Part shown: positions 1-12,528 of the stretch, one piece after another
Position numbering within the stretch: the stretch's first letter is position 1
Layout: every line of letters starts with the position of its first letter
Assembly: GCA_026413225.1 (NCBI GenBank)
Contig: CM048552.1
Span: forward strand, 185,104,053-185,168,052
Source: Otis tarda
Lineage: Eukaryota > Chordata > Aves > Otidiformes > Otididae
Direction of reading: 5' to 3'
DNA length: 64,000 nucleotides
The notes under the pieces: model-generated
Database searches by the model: none
What the model was told of the DNA's origin: nothing
What the model saw: the letters and a program-made list of their open reading frames with translations, nothing else
Made by a program: the position numbers and the translations under genes

Positions 1-351
1 TTTGGGATGAATCCCTTCCATGACATATGTAATCTATCAAATATGAGGGGAAAAATCTTGGGAAGGGGGACACATTTCTGAACACCGATTACAGCTGGTC
101 TTAGCCATAATTCTACTTCAGCCCAAGCCCCACAAAACCCTAGTTATGATTCCTTCATGTTTTCTGCACCAGTTTTGCTTATCTCCAATACACAAAAGCA
201 AGCTTTTCCTTGCCTTTTTTTTTTTTTTTCCCCATCTTACCGGTCAAACACCTTCCCGTCTTAGTGGTTGTCATTAATACCTCTTGGAAGCTCAGCTGAG
301 ATAAGGTTAAAGAGATGTGGATATCCTCTGCAAGGCAATCGAAAGGTATTA
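1..351. other. non-coding flank, nothing recognised
   Basis: No exon, RNA gene or clear repeat is visible. There is a T-rich run near 217-230 that looks like simple low-complexity sequence. Confidence 0.5.
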
Positions 352-508
352 ATCATAGAATGATAGAATAGTTTGGGTTGTAAGGGACCTTTAAAGGTCA
401 TCTAGTCCAACCCCTCTGCAAGGAGTAGGGACATCTCCAACTAGATCAGGTTGCTCAGAGCCTCATCCAACCCAGCCTTGAATGTTCCCAGGGATGGAGC
501 ATCAATCC
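352..508 (-). mobile_element. CR1 LINE 3'-end fragment
   Basis: Read on the minus strand, this has the standard CR1 tail: the end of ORF2, then the conserved 'ttggactagatgacctt' segment (here as its complement, 'aaggtcatctagtccaac', near 395-413), then a TTCTAT-type terminus near 352-372. Only about 150 bp of the 3' end remain, as expected for a 5'-truncated CR1 insertion. Moderate divergence suggests it is not recent. Confidence 0.85.
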
Positions 509-3500
509 AAAGACATGTTCCTATTCTAGAACTCTGTGTAGAGCAGTAGCCGGGCTTTGACTTGGTGGCCAAGATTGCGAGGCTTTGCACACCTGAGCAA
601 AAATTTGAGGCAGCCTGGACAAGTTTTAGCAAACAATAAAATTAGTACCTGACTAAAATACGATCGGGAAGACCCTCTATATTGGGATAGTAGTTAAGTT
701 AGCAATCATATAGAAGGCAAACATAAATGAGAAAACTAGACTTTAATTTTGCTGACTGCTTAAAGCGCTGTTCCCTTTGAGGGAACACAGAGAGATGGAA
801 GATCCACCACTCAAAAGCAAGAATTGAGTGTGAAGTATCAGATGCAGCCAGGTAGCATGAGTTTGCTCACACAGATGCTGCTTGTGTTGCTACTTGTGGG
901 TATCATACAGGAGCTGCCTGCGCTGCTAGAAAACAAGCAGAGCACATCCTCAGACAAGCTAAGCAGTTTCTCATCTCTGCGTCCTCACTTTAGCTGCCCC
1001 TTTTTCTGTGCTGCTGTGGCCAATGCACACTGAAAGTCATCAGGTATGTTTTCAAACGCCAGAAGACTCAAAAGAGCCCCTAAACAACTGTTCTTGAAAA
1101 GGAGCATAAAACATTAGCTCTTGGGTGTTATCTAAAAGACAGGTAAACTTGAAACAAACATTAATTGCTCTTTTGACACAGCATTCAAGAGGCATAGGGG
1201 AAACTGAAATGTTAAACAACTCAGTAGCAAATGAAAACTCCTCAACTGTATTGATCTTGTGTATGTGTCTGTTGGTGGTGTCAGGAATTTAGAAACCAAG
1301 GTCTTCTGCAGGGTAGAGCCAGGAGATGCCCTGTGCTATCCAAGTGACAGATATCAGTAACCCCAGCAAGTGCCCTCTTTGCTGTCACAGATGATGGAAA
1401 AAGAACAAACTCTTCCAAGCAGCTGCCCATAAATCCCCTTTATAAACAGCTCAAGGAGCAATAGTGTTTGGCCATATTCAGCTCTGTATCCCACTAAAAA
1501 AAATGCACAGACCACGACATCCTTACAGATTACCCCCAAGTCAACAGTGAAGTCCATTCTCCCACGCACTCACTGACCTGTAGGGAGCAAGGGCACACAA
1601 CCCATCCCCTGAAGCGAAACCCCAAAAGGACCAGTGTCAGTAGTGCTGCTGCTCCCAGCCAGCTTTGCTGCCCAGTTTCCATCCCTCATTGTACAACTGA
1701 GCCAACAAGCGGGATGGATTTGGAGATTACCTCAGGCAGATCTGCTTAGCCCCTTCTTGATTATTTATCAGTGTCTCATGCAATGAATGGCGAACTCCAT
1801 CACCTCTGAGCTCAGCTGTTCCCAGACTACAGGGACATAGACACCTGAAGACATTCAAGATGAAGGAAACCTCTGCAGATTATACCACTAGCCGGCTTAT
1901 GTCATGCCAGTGGGCAACTGGCTGGTATGGACAGCTGAGGAATGGCCAGCAGCCCTGCCATCACTTGCCCTCACCAGGGAGCTGAAGTGCCAAGGACAAG
2001 ACAGGGGCGCAGAGAGAGCCTGGGGCTAGTGCCTGCCCTATGGCAGCAGGAGGGAAGGAGGAAAGCAGATGGTCCATGGATAGCGGGAGGACAGAGTCAG
2101 ACCAGCTTCCCAAATAGCTGAGAGCCATTCATAGAAGAGTATTCCTGCTTCGGTCTCCTCTGCACACCCCACACAGGTTAACTGAGGGCACACAGAGGAG
2201 GGATGAGCACCAGGAATACCACCTGAGCAGTAGGATTTCTTGGTGTACCATCAATATGAAATTATTTCTTCCTGCAGCTCCAACATCCTGCAGCACTGGT
2301 GGAATTTTGCATGCTCCAGGGATGCAATGACTGAGCCAAAGAGGCTGCAGTGTACATCCTCTGCAGACCTCCACAGGCAGGAGTATCTACATATCCACCC
2401 TGGGGTTCCCAGTCCCTTTCTGCCGGGCATGTTCCCACTGAAGCTGGTGGCAAAACGGAGCTGGCACGTGCTGCCATGGGCAATACGTACAGACTGGCCA
2501 TGGAGTCCACTCCAAAACTTGTGACTGGGTACCATGAGCCACATTACTGCCCAGGGATGAAAATGGCCTGAGTCACTGTGAAGTGCTGGCCAGAAACCAT
2601 CCTCCCCAGCCCTTCAAGTTTGCATAGAGGAACGAGTAATGCAGCTGGGAATTTTTCTCTCAGATGAAACAGAGAGGGAAGTAAGAGAAACTAGGTATAA
2701 CAGACAGAAGGACGGTTTGCTCTACCACCATCATTCAGAGAGCTGCAAGGCGGGGGGGGCGGGGAGAAACCAGGAGCACCTTCAGTTTTATTTCAATTCC
2801 CTTTGCTATCCAGGGCTGAAGGACAGGCACACAGGAGAGGTGGAATGAGACAGAGATAAAAGATTAGCACAAACCACCAGATACCTCAAGGGAAAGAGGG
2901 TTCAGTGTCAAGCATGGCAGGCGCAGTCTGCCTGCTGGTTACACTTCCTTTGGCTGGTTTAATGCTCCTTCAGGCATTTCTTTACCTTTTCCCACCTGGT
3001 GAGTTATGAGCTTCACCTAAGCAGCAATGAGTTTCCTACATGACAGTAGCTCTAAATCATTTTCTAAGCATTAGTGTGGAAAATATCTAAGTTTTAAGTG
3101 TAACAAAATATGTTCTTCAGCTCTTCACAGCGTTATATATTACATGACTGAGTAGTGTGTAATGAAACATCCATTTTAGCTGTCAGAAACACTGGACAGC
3201 CAAACTACAGGAGAGCCAGGGAAGGATCTCACACTGGAGAAAACCCCACCAGTTTGCCTGGTCCTTCTCCCTCCTCTGCACGCGAGCTGTTCCTGCAAGA
3301 GGAAGAGGAAGAGGAAGACAGACTGGGGGGTGGCTCTGATGGCATGCAACAGTCCCCTGCAAACCTATCTTCTCTTGACTCGTTTCACAGCGAAGTAAGA
3401 CCCACAGTGCTCCTGTGCAGCACGCTGATCCTGTAAGCGCATCCTCGACTGTATGCTGCAGGTTCTGACTTGCAAATCACGTTTAAACAAGAGGCTGCCT

Positions 3501-6500
3501 TTGCAAAGACTGGATTTAGTTCAGCCTGTTTACATTTCCTCAGTAGTTTCAGCTGTATGTTGTAACCTCTGTTTCCTCCATGGCTGTTACTTTTCATTTT
3601 AAAAATAACTGTATTTCCACACCCCAGTGAGATTTCAGTACTGTGGGCTTGTTTTACTTAAAGCTCAGGGGCACCTGCATTTCTGGCCATGGCCACATGA
3701 ATGAGGCATCGTGAGGACAGCTGGCGTGTGAACTACGATGCTCCAGCCACTCTATACCCAAGAACATGTTCCAGCAATGAACGCGAGAGATGTTCACTCA
3801 TGAATGAGAGAAATTACCGTGCGTTTACAGAAATCCTGTGTACTAGCTGCTCTGCAGCCTCCCTGCAAAGCTTTGTGGTCTCCCTTCCTCCCCAGCACAC
3901 GGGTATCTGCAGCCGCAAACCCCAGCTTTTACTAAAGGCCGACTTTTCAGCTGGTCTTCCTACCTGCCCTCGCAAAATAAGTGAGCATTTAAGGAAAGGC
4001 TGTGTGCTTCTGCCCAAAATTTCAGGGACGTGCCACTGCATGGGTTCTGTGCACCCGGGCCAATGCAGGAGGGTCCTCAAATCCCACCCCAAGAAAGGTG
4101 CTGAGAAGAAGGGTGAGAGGATAAATACACGGCAGATGCACGGTGGTCACAGCCTATGAGGATACCTCTTGCAGCTCCTAGGTTTTCTAATGAGGTTACC
4201 ACTGGTTGCACAAAAACAGTTACCTAAGGGCACACAGGCACTGAAGGCAGAGCAGTGCAGAAATATCCAAGTTTGCAGTGCAGAAATACCCGAGTTTGCT
4301 TAAAGAAGCTATCTCAGATGCTCATAGCAATCTAGCTCATAGCTGCTAACTAATGTATCCTACTTCTCTTATTTAAAAAAAATACATATTTGGGATATAT
4401 ATATCTGAGAGAGATCTCTCATGGTTTGAAATAGTGGTTTAACCATTGGACAGTCCTTCCTCTTCTGACTTTCTGCTTGTCTGTGTGGGACACATAATTA
4501 TGAAAGTAGATGTTGATGAAGCCTGGATATCGGGATGCAAATGAGAGCCACACACAAAGGCAAAATCTTTGGGCACTCCCAGCTTTGCAGCAAGGTCAGT
4601 CAGCAGTGGTTATCTGAAAAGCAGTGTAAAATTACAATCCTTACCTGAGAGTTGCTTTTGAATTGGCTTGAAAAATTGTTTTCTCATCTATGTGTGTAGC
4701 ATCCACACAAAAATACTGGGGCTCACTCATATCACAGCATTAAGACTGCACTGCCCTTTTAACTGAATGAACACCTCAAATAAAAAGAAGGTGGGGAAGG
4801 GCAATATTTCTTAAAATAATGTGATTAACAAATATTTTGATTCCTTCAGATACTAGAAATTAAACAGACAATATAAGAACTGAGTTTCCAATATAAGAAT
4901 AAAGAAACTGATTACTGCCTCATCCTGTAAAACAATTACCGTCGTCAAGGAGGAAAATGTGCAAAACATTTTTTTCTCTTTGTAGGACTTTTTGGCTTTT
5001 TAAATTATTTCTCCCAAATGCCCTGTGCATACCAACGCCTCCAGTACTACCTAAAACCCAGTAACTTTTGCAAATATCAGGCCTCCTAGTGGCATACATA
5101 TTCAAAGACAGTTTCTTTTTAAAAAACTTATGGTTGGTGTTGGTTCTGAGAAACACACTGCCATGCGCATGGGAGACCTTCAGTGGCCAACAACCCAACG
5201 TCATCAGGAAGGAAGTAGCACAGCGTTACTTCCTCCACCCCAGGGTCCCCTCGCACCATCTATCCACGTGTTGTCTGTGTTATTACTGCACCACTTCACA
5301 GGCAGCAGATTCTCCCGGGCTTATCACTCAATGGCACCACAGGTCTCTCCCATGGGGTACCGGCGAGCCCGTTCCCACAGTCAGACATGGCTTCTTTACC
5401 GGGGAAACTCCACCAGCCAGCTTGGGGAGGCATTTGGCTTTGGGTACCTGGTTAGGAGGATGCTTTCCTCTGAATATTGGCCATTTTAGCAAGGGGAGCT
5501 CATCAAAGCTGGGAATTAGTCTACCTGCCCTTACAATGGAGCAGTCGGTGAGGACAAACCCTTCCTGATGAGCAGGGTCCAAGCCACTGGGAAAGCATGC
5601 TCAGGGAGAAATGGCAAGGTGGATATTTTAAAATAGAGCTGTTCGGAGACACTAGGGTTTTTTTTAAAGAACACCTAACTACTTCATTTCAATTCATACA
5701 CAAAAATAAATGTTCTCACATTATTGCTCATTGTGTGTCCCTGGTCACACTTCCCGTGTTAATCACAGTTCTCATTAGCCATGCAAATGACCCCACTGTA
5801 GCTGCAAAATGTACTTCAAGCTATTTCCACTTATGTTGTGTGGTTTTTGCTGTTTTCTCTAACCCCAAGTGGACATGGGTGAACTCTGAGATCCAGAAGC
5901 TGGGGACTTCCAAGGACTTCTAGTCTGCAGGTTTTCCAGAAAGCCTGGATGCACCCTCTTCCCTGGGACCTTAAAGAGTACAGTACAGCTTTGTGACAGT
6001 AGCTGTTCAGCTCTTTCCAGAGACTGCTCTATTTTTCCCATGTCTGAAACTAGGTAATCTGAAACCTAAGTTTTATTTTGAAAACTCTGACCTGGATACA
6101 CAAGTGAAAAAACTGAGGAGCAAAGTCATGACACCGGCCCGTCCATAAAGACCGCAAACATATGGGGAGGGGAAGAAGAGAAAAATAGTCTGCTCAGGCT
6201 AACTAATAGGAGCCTGTTACATTTTCAAGAGTTTATTACCAATATTTCATTATAAAAATCTCACAATCTGAATTTCATATTTCTCTTTGCAGATCATCAG
6301 ACAAGTAAGGACTGTATAGAAAACAACAGGGCATAAATGCTAGAAGTTTGCTGACACTTAGGAGCACAGATGCTTTCAAATTTAAAGGTAAGGTAAAGGT
6401 TGTATAGCTTGAAAAGGTATTTTGATATATGGCATAAATTTATTTTCTTCTAAATGCAAAGAAGCATTTGTCTGTAAGATACACTGAAATCTCACCTTTT

Positions 6501-7314
6501 GAGTTCTTCCTGTAAGCAATAGAAGAAAAATTATATTGACAACTTCTTAGAGTCAATCATTCAGAAATTTGTTTCTATAAAAATTAGAGAATGTTCTCAT
6601 GTATATTTACATAATCCTGAACTAAAGAAGTTGTTCCTAAAGATACTATTTTAAGGTATGTCTTCAGTGATTCAACCAGAGACTTCTGCTTAAAAGCAGA
6701 CACTGAGGTTTGCCTTTTTCCTTGTTATTTAACGTTATGACCATATAAAACACTTACATATAAAAAAAAAAAAGGAAGCAGTAACCCTGGCTTTTTTCAG
6801 CTTTTATTTTTCACTCAGTTCCACTCTTACTTAGCACACTAGCTCCCTTTTACCAGTACACACAAGAAAATGAAACTTCTTTTCTATTTTTTTTTCTGCC
6901 CTGAGAGAGGCAATTCAATTTCAACATGGCAACAGGCATTTCTAAAAGGTTAACAAAACTGCTTTCATTTCAAGGTTAGGCAATATAACAGCATGGTGAG
7001 AGGAACTGTAAAGAGGAAAGAAATTCCGATTTGGTAAGAAATACAACTATTTCTGCTTACAGGAACAAAAACATTTTGTAAAATAGTCAGGTCTCTGAAA
7101 CAATTTTTTTTTTTTTTTACTGCCATTTTACAGTGCTTTATCTTTGGGGAAATCAGTTCCAGAATGATGCTGACCTCCTTTTCCAAAAATTTTTGAACTC
7201 ACTGATATAAGTGTGATGTGAAAGGCATGTGCTGCCACTCTGCTGTCCCAAATACATGGTTTTCCATGCTGTGGTACCCAATTTAAACAAACAGGCTGAG
7301 AAGAGAAGACTGTG
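509..7314. other. long non-coding stretch
   Basis: I see no splice-bounded coding exon on either strand. Open frames of 150-166 codons near 3701-4159 and 5068-5568 have low-complexity or random-looking composition, no recognisable domain, and a length expected by chance in this much DNA. In human the gene next to LRRC63 on this side is LCP1, on the opposite strand. I found no L-plastin coding exon here, so this may be its upstream region, but that is only inference. Confidence 0.5.
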
Positions 7315-7400
7315 GATATGTTGGTTGGAAGGGACCTCTGGAGTTCATTTGCCCAAATCTCATGCTCAGGGGGTTACATTAAAATGCAATGCTATGAGGA
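7315..7400 (-). mobile_element. old CR1 3'-end fragment
   Basis: The string 'ttggttggaagggacctctgg' near 7320 and the following 'ttcatttgcccaaatc' match the complement of the CR1 3' untranslated segment with many substitutions. The piece is short and eroded, so family assignment is tentative. Confidence 0.5.
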
Positions 7401-10400
7401 AGAAAGCTTTTCTGATGTAAAAGCATACATGCTTACTTAGCTGATGTGCATGAGTGTTCCCAGCTAAAATAGTCCACTCTCTGCAGGATAAGGGCTTGCA
7501 AGAGCAAAATGAAATGTGTTGACCTTCTTCTGAGATTTTATTTAAAGAAAAAACCCTACAAAACAACTTCAGTGGCTTCCTGAAACAGTAGTACTCAAGG
7601 GCGTACACTCACAATCTAATAAAGGTCTACTAGTGCTAAAATATCACAACAGGAAAGGAAGAGTAAAGGCTGAAGGTTCAATAATGAACACCAACAAAGA
7701 TAAATTTCAAACTAGGGAAATCTGTTAAATATTGATTCAGAATTTTTTTTTTTGAAAAAAAAAGATGTATAAGAATGATCACAATAGAAACAGATTAAAT
7801 ATGACTAAAGTAGATTAAAAAATAAATTAGGTTTATTCAAAATGCTGATGAAGTGGCCTAGCTATCTTCCCAAAAGAGAGAAGGAAATTGGACTAGCCAT
7901 CTTCCCGTAAGCGAAAAGGAAATGAATGCACTGTAAATACTAAGGGTGACCAGGTCACTAGGTAGGGTAGGAAGGAAAAGAAGAAGCCCACAGACTGCAG
8001 ATGTTTACACGGGGAGTATTTTCCTCCCTAACAGTGAGCTTCTGACTCAGGCTTCGAAGCCTGCAAGCAGTGGAACCAATTCAGGGCTCCCAAGAGCTGG
8101 CTGGGTCGGGGGCTCTGCTCAGGCACTCTGTAGAGCATCTCTGCCCCCAGGCAACATGGAGAGAGCCTGAAAAAAAGCAAAATACCGAGAGAAAAGAAGC
8201 AGATGTGTTATTTGCTAGGTCCACCATCAATTTAGAAATCCATCCCTCAAGTCCACCTTTCAATGCTATTACCAATTTGTGATTTTTCCAGTTGTGTGCT
8301 CCCTATGTGGCCAACACTAAAGGTCAGTAGGAGGACTAGCAGCATGGTCATAGCTGCTTCTTGATGAAATAATTCAATTTTTGGTAACTCATGCTGTTAC
8401 AATTGGTATTTATTTCATCCAGCCCTCAAAATTGAAATGTGGATTCTCTTATAACAAGGAAGAGACTATAATTTCTGATGAATGATTGCATTTTCATGAG
8501 AAAAACCTGCAGGTTATCTATAAATTAAATAAATAATACATAAATAAATAAGTCTGGTTGTTTAGCAATAATACAGGTATGCAGAGGAGCAGAAGACAAT
8601 TCCTACTCTTCATCTCCTGGCATGTCCTCCCAACACAACCCTGCCTATGGTGCCTCACTGTTCCCTTCTCTGATTTTGCACGGATGATTGGAAGGTATGA
8701 GTTTTCTAAGGACTTATTTTTTAGCAAGGGCTACCTGAAGTGTGCGTTGCATGTAGAAAAATTCAGGAATCGCGGGTGATGGAATGCGAAAGAGGAAGCG
8801 TTAGGGGTGAGGAAGCACCGCGTGATGTGGTGGTGTGGGAAAGGGAGTTGCATTTGAGTTTCATCTTGTTTTCTAACTCAGGAATAACACGTATATAATA
8901 ACACTCTGTTACTGGACTGCCACTGTTGCTGACCTTCTCACTCACAATTAATTGTCTTAACAATTGTTAAAAGAATAGAGGGGATAAGTTTGGAAGCAGC
9001 CTACAGAAGCATCATCCAACCAGTCACCCAGGACAGATCACCAGTGGAGATTAGTGCCAGACACTGCTGGGGACCTGGACCACAGTCCCTCCCATGTGTC
9101 TTGTCACACCAGACACCCATTCAAATGGCTGTGCCACCACCCAGCTGCTGTCACGTCCCCTGCCATCGCCATGGGAGGGATCTGGAAGAGAAAATGGAAA
9201 AAAGCATTTTCCCCACCAGGGAAAACTCACACAAGCCTTTGAGTGAGATGGCATTTTAAGCACAGCTCTTGTAACTGTATTTTATGCTGAAACAAAAAAA
9301 AAAAAGATAGGCCTTGATCTTGCAAATACAAAGGCCACCTTATTCCTCTCAGCTGAAAGGAGAAAAAAAAACAATCCCACTGAAGCCTGGAGAAGATTTG
9401 CTAGGAGCTCCTATAAGAGCAAAATTTCATCCTGCTCACAGAATACAGGATGTGAAACTTCCTCAGGGCAGGAATCCTAATTCACACTTCGGTATTCAAC
9501 AAGTAGGATTTTCAGTCTGGGTTCCACATACGACCTAGCCCTGGCCCATACGGACACCACTGCAGAGCCAGGAGACGGCACTGCCGGAAAGGCTTCCCCT
9601 ACAGCCCCCACCAATGGGTACCTGGCAGAAGGGACCCAGCCAAGCCCAAGCGCAGTACCTTCATCTGCTGCATCTGGGCCGACCCAATGTCCCACCTGCC
9701 AGACGCTTGGCTTCGCACATGCTGGTGGAACTATTAACCCCGCTGAAGTCAGAGCTCCAGTGAAGAAAAATTAAAAAAATTGGCAAAGGTTTGCTGGATT
9801 ACCCCTACTGTCAGCCACAAAATTCCACATTTACCTCCATGGAAGACTGCAACCCAGTATTTCACTGTCAATGTCAGGAACACATATGAAATGTTTCAGT
9901 AGGAGGATTCTGGTGTCCTTCAGGTAGGATCCACCTATGTCTGACCAGGGGAATCGGGAGTGTGTCTAGGCTCCCAGGTCTGGATGCTCACCCTAGTTGT
10001 ACCCTAACTCCAAACCCGAAGGCAGGTACGAACACATCCATCCTGCCTCCCACAGAAAGGGGTGCCAGGGCAGAAAGCGAGGTGTCCCACCAGTCCCAAG
10101 CACCACGCAGCGAGTTGCTGCACAACAATGGAGATGCAACCGGCGCTAATGCACAAAGACAGTGACACCAGAGGTGCTGCCCAAACGAGCTGACAGCCTA
10201 ACGGGGGAGAGCTCGCGATTTGGCACGGCGCACACGTAACGTGCATTTCTGCATTGTGACATTTTGCTTTGAATCTCTCATTGCTAAGCACAAAAGCCAT
10301 AAAGTAAATCACTCGGGTACAGTATTGATTCTTGAATGACAATTACATAAAGAAAAAGTAAATGCCTTGGTGTGTTACATAAATAATTCCCCTCTGGCAT

Positions 10401-11307
10401 CTATTATGCACGTTGCAGCCATACCTTTAATTTCATTTATGCAGTTTCTTTTGTAGAAAGACATCCAAATTTTTCCCTCAGCCTGTTCCTCTCACTTTAT
10501 ACAGTGGAATACGTGCAAAGGAAGAGCAGAAGCAGAGGCAAGAGAGGGAAATTGATTGCTGCCAGCCTGGTAGGGAAATGTTAACCTTGCAGAGAAGGGG
10601 ACAAACAGCAGAGTCATCTGCACCATGCAAATCAGCTTCTTCATTTCCACAGTGAGGCAAAGGAAATGCCCTTCAGAAATTCTCACAACTATTACCCCTC
10701 TAAAGAAGTGGTCTTTAGCGGGACCCTGTGGACCAAAAGGAATTTAAAAAATAAATACTAAGATTAAATCTATCAGCTAAGCCGTTTTTGACACAGAAAA
10801 CGATGGTGGGTGGTCAGTGTTCACGTCACACAGATGCAGACCGCACATCAGTCCCTAAAGCAACTTAATTAAATAATTTCCAGTTAACAGAGATGCTAAA
10901 TCTGCCTCCACGTCAGTGTCCCACCCCTCCCTCCCCTATTCCACATTTCTAAGTCACTCACAACAGACTTTATACCCAGGCAAGATTTCTATCGCACTTG
11001 ATCAAAGGGGGGTTTGCTTGAATCAGGACTGCAGTGCCGGGACTATTTCTGAAATTAATTCTATTTCCAAGATCAATTTGAAGAGGCTTGGCTCAGCTCG
11101 ACCCAGAAACACCAGATTTACACCAGCTCTCCCGTCCAGGCAGCGTACCTGCAGTCAGCGGCTAGGGCAAAGCGCGAAACTCACAGCAGCCTCGCCCCGT
11201 TTCCAGCCCCTCTGACCACGTACGTTATCCGCGCCCGGCCAAACCGCCACCAGACCCCGCCACCCCGTGTGACCCCCAGCTGGACTGCTGCTGGGACTCC
11301 CACATCA
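7401..11307. other. non-coding stretch
   Basis: No convincing exon, RNA gene or mobile element was seen. Short A-runs occur near 7745 and 9292. Composition becomes more GC-rich towards 11.2 kb, on the approach to the CpG island. Confidence 0.45.
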
Positions 11308-11372
11308 CTAATAATAATAATAATGACAATAATAATAATAGTAGTAGTAAGAATAATAATAACAACAACAAC
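11308..11372. repeat. TAA/TAG/CAA trinucleotide microsatellite
   Basis: About 65 bp of imperfect trinucleotide repeat: TAA units, then TAG (gtagtagta), TAA again and finally ACA units. The three successive unit types suggest an old microsatellite that has mutated between related units. Confidence 0.9.
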
Positions 11373-11520
11373 TTATTCTATACCATAAAACATCTCTTAA
11401 TTCTAATTATATTGTTATTAATGATCATATAATTATATGACATAATATAATTCCATACCCATTAATTCTCTAGAATAAAATTATCGGCTAATTACCATTA
11501 TATGAGTATTGTTATTACAG
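11373..11520. other. AT-rich block abutting a CpG island
   Basis: Very AT-rich DNA (for example 'ataattatatgacataatat' near 11428) that changes abruptly to GC-rich sequence at about 11,530. No gene is visible. Such a boundary is compatible with a nucleosome-poor promoter edge, but that reading is inference. Confidence 0.6.
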
Positions 11521-11529
11521 TTACTGCTC

Positions 11530-11835
11530 TAAGGAGTGCCCGTGAGCCAGCCATGCGGGAACAGCTACCAGCGAGGCGCCGCGCTGCACCAGGCGCTGCC
11601 GGCCCGTGGCTGCCGCTGCCGCCGCCCCCTCCGCCGGCTCCCGCCGCGCCCCGGCCCCCGCCCACACCCGTGTGGCCACGCCCCCCGCTGGCCACGCCCC
11701 TGCGTGACCACGCCCATTCCGCGCGCTGCTTGTGAGGCGTCGGTTTTAACGGTCGCTGCTGAGGTCCCGGTTTGGCTGGGGGTGAACGGGAGGCGGCACC
11801 CCGGGCTGCCCCAAACCGTAATGGGGGCTGTGGTG
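11530..11835. promoter_or_regulatory. CpG island with spaced CACCC/KLF-type boxes, candidate promoter
   Basis: The segment is strongly GC- and CpG-rich compared with the rest of the window. The motif CCACGCCC, a KLF/Sp-type CACCC box, occurs at 11676, 11692 and 11708, exactly 16 bp apart each time, with a related CCACACCC at 11662. It lies about 3.9 kb upstream of the first possible LRRC63 exon on the + strand, so it may be the promoter of that gene, of a gene on the opposite strand, or of both. The open frames crossing it on both strands are alanine-, proline- and arginine-rich by-products of GC composition. No transcription start or TATA box can be assigned from sequence alone. Confidence 0.65.
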
Positions 11836-12087
11836 GCCTCATGCCGGGGGGGGGAGGCCTGGTTGCCCCCAGCAAGCTGGGGCTTCTGGAGGCCGGTGGC
11901 TGAGAGGGGCCCCCAACACCTTTGTGGAGGGGATAGATAACAATTTTATGAAATTTTCTGCAGGGACAATGGGTATTGGGTGAAACAGAATCTGGTTGGA
12001 GCAAGCCAGGGTACTGTGTATAAACAATGCGTGCCGTCCTTGCCACCATACGCATCAAGAAGAACGGAAGAACACACAAAAAAGAAA

Positions 12088-12528
12088 TGTCCTGCCCCGG
12101 AAGGTGCAGAAAGCTGGGTGATTGCCAAGGGAACGTGAAGTCAGCAAGGATCTGCAGTAACTGGGGGAAAGGTAGAGATGGCAGGGGGGGATTGCAACCA
12201 CCGACTCAATTCAAGACCTAGAAAACTCTCCCCCGACACCTAAGGAGCACGAGCAGCAATTTACATAGCAAACGAGGCTGATTTGACAGCCTGGTGACAG
12301 ACAGAATGGTCATTACTAACCAATGAGCGTAAATTTAGGTGGGTTTTTACTAATGATGTCACAAGATAAATACGTTGTCATTTCTTCGTGTGGTGTGCTT
12401 GCTTTGTGGAATTGCTACCTAGCACCCATCTCTGTCCAGAAATGGAATGAATAAATAAATAAATGCCTCTGCTCTGTGTGTAAGATCAGCGTACTGCACA
12501 CCGGGTAAACGATTCCATTTTTGGGACA
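12088..12528 (+). mobile_element. LTR-like element (endogenous retrovirus, solo or 3' LTR)
   Basis: The 441-bp segment begins TGTCCTGCC and ends TTGGGACA, giving a short TGTCC/GGACA terminal inverted repeat. A TATA-like 'agataaata' (about 12364) is followed at a suitable distance by overlapping AATAAA signals (12450-12463) and a TG-rich stretch, the layout of a retroviral U3-R-U5. A purine-rich 'acaaaaaagaaa' directly precedes the start and could be a polypurine tract, so this may be a 3' LTR whose internal part is lost. I do not see matching target duplications on the two sides. Confidence 0.5.

Noticed and set aside
3701..4159. 152-codon + strand open frame
   Set aside because: No domain, no splice context, overlapped by another frame. 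A frame of this size is expected by chance in 64 kb.
5068..5568. 166-codon + strand open frame
   Set aside because: Overlapping frames on both strands, random-looking composition, no recognisable family.
1..11300. Search for LCP1 (L-plastin) exons expected from human gene order
   Set aside because: No EF-hand or calponin-homology coding segment was seen in the frames of this region.
11498..12079. 193-codon minus-strand open frame over the CpG island
   Set aside because: It is Ala/Pro/Gly/Arg-rich, explained by GC composition, with an equally long competing frame on the + strand and no domain.
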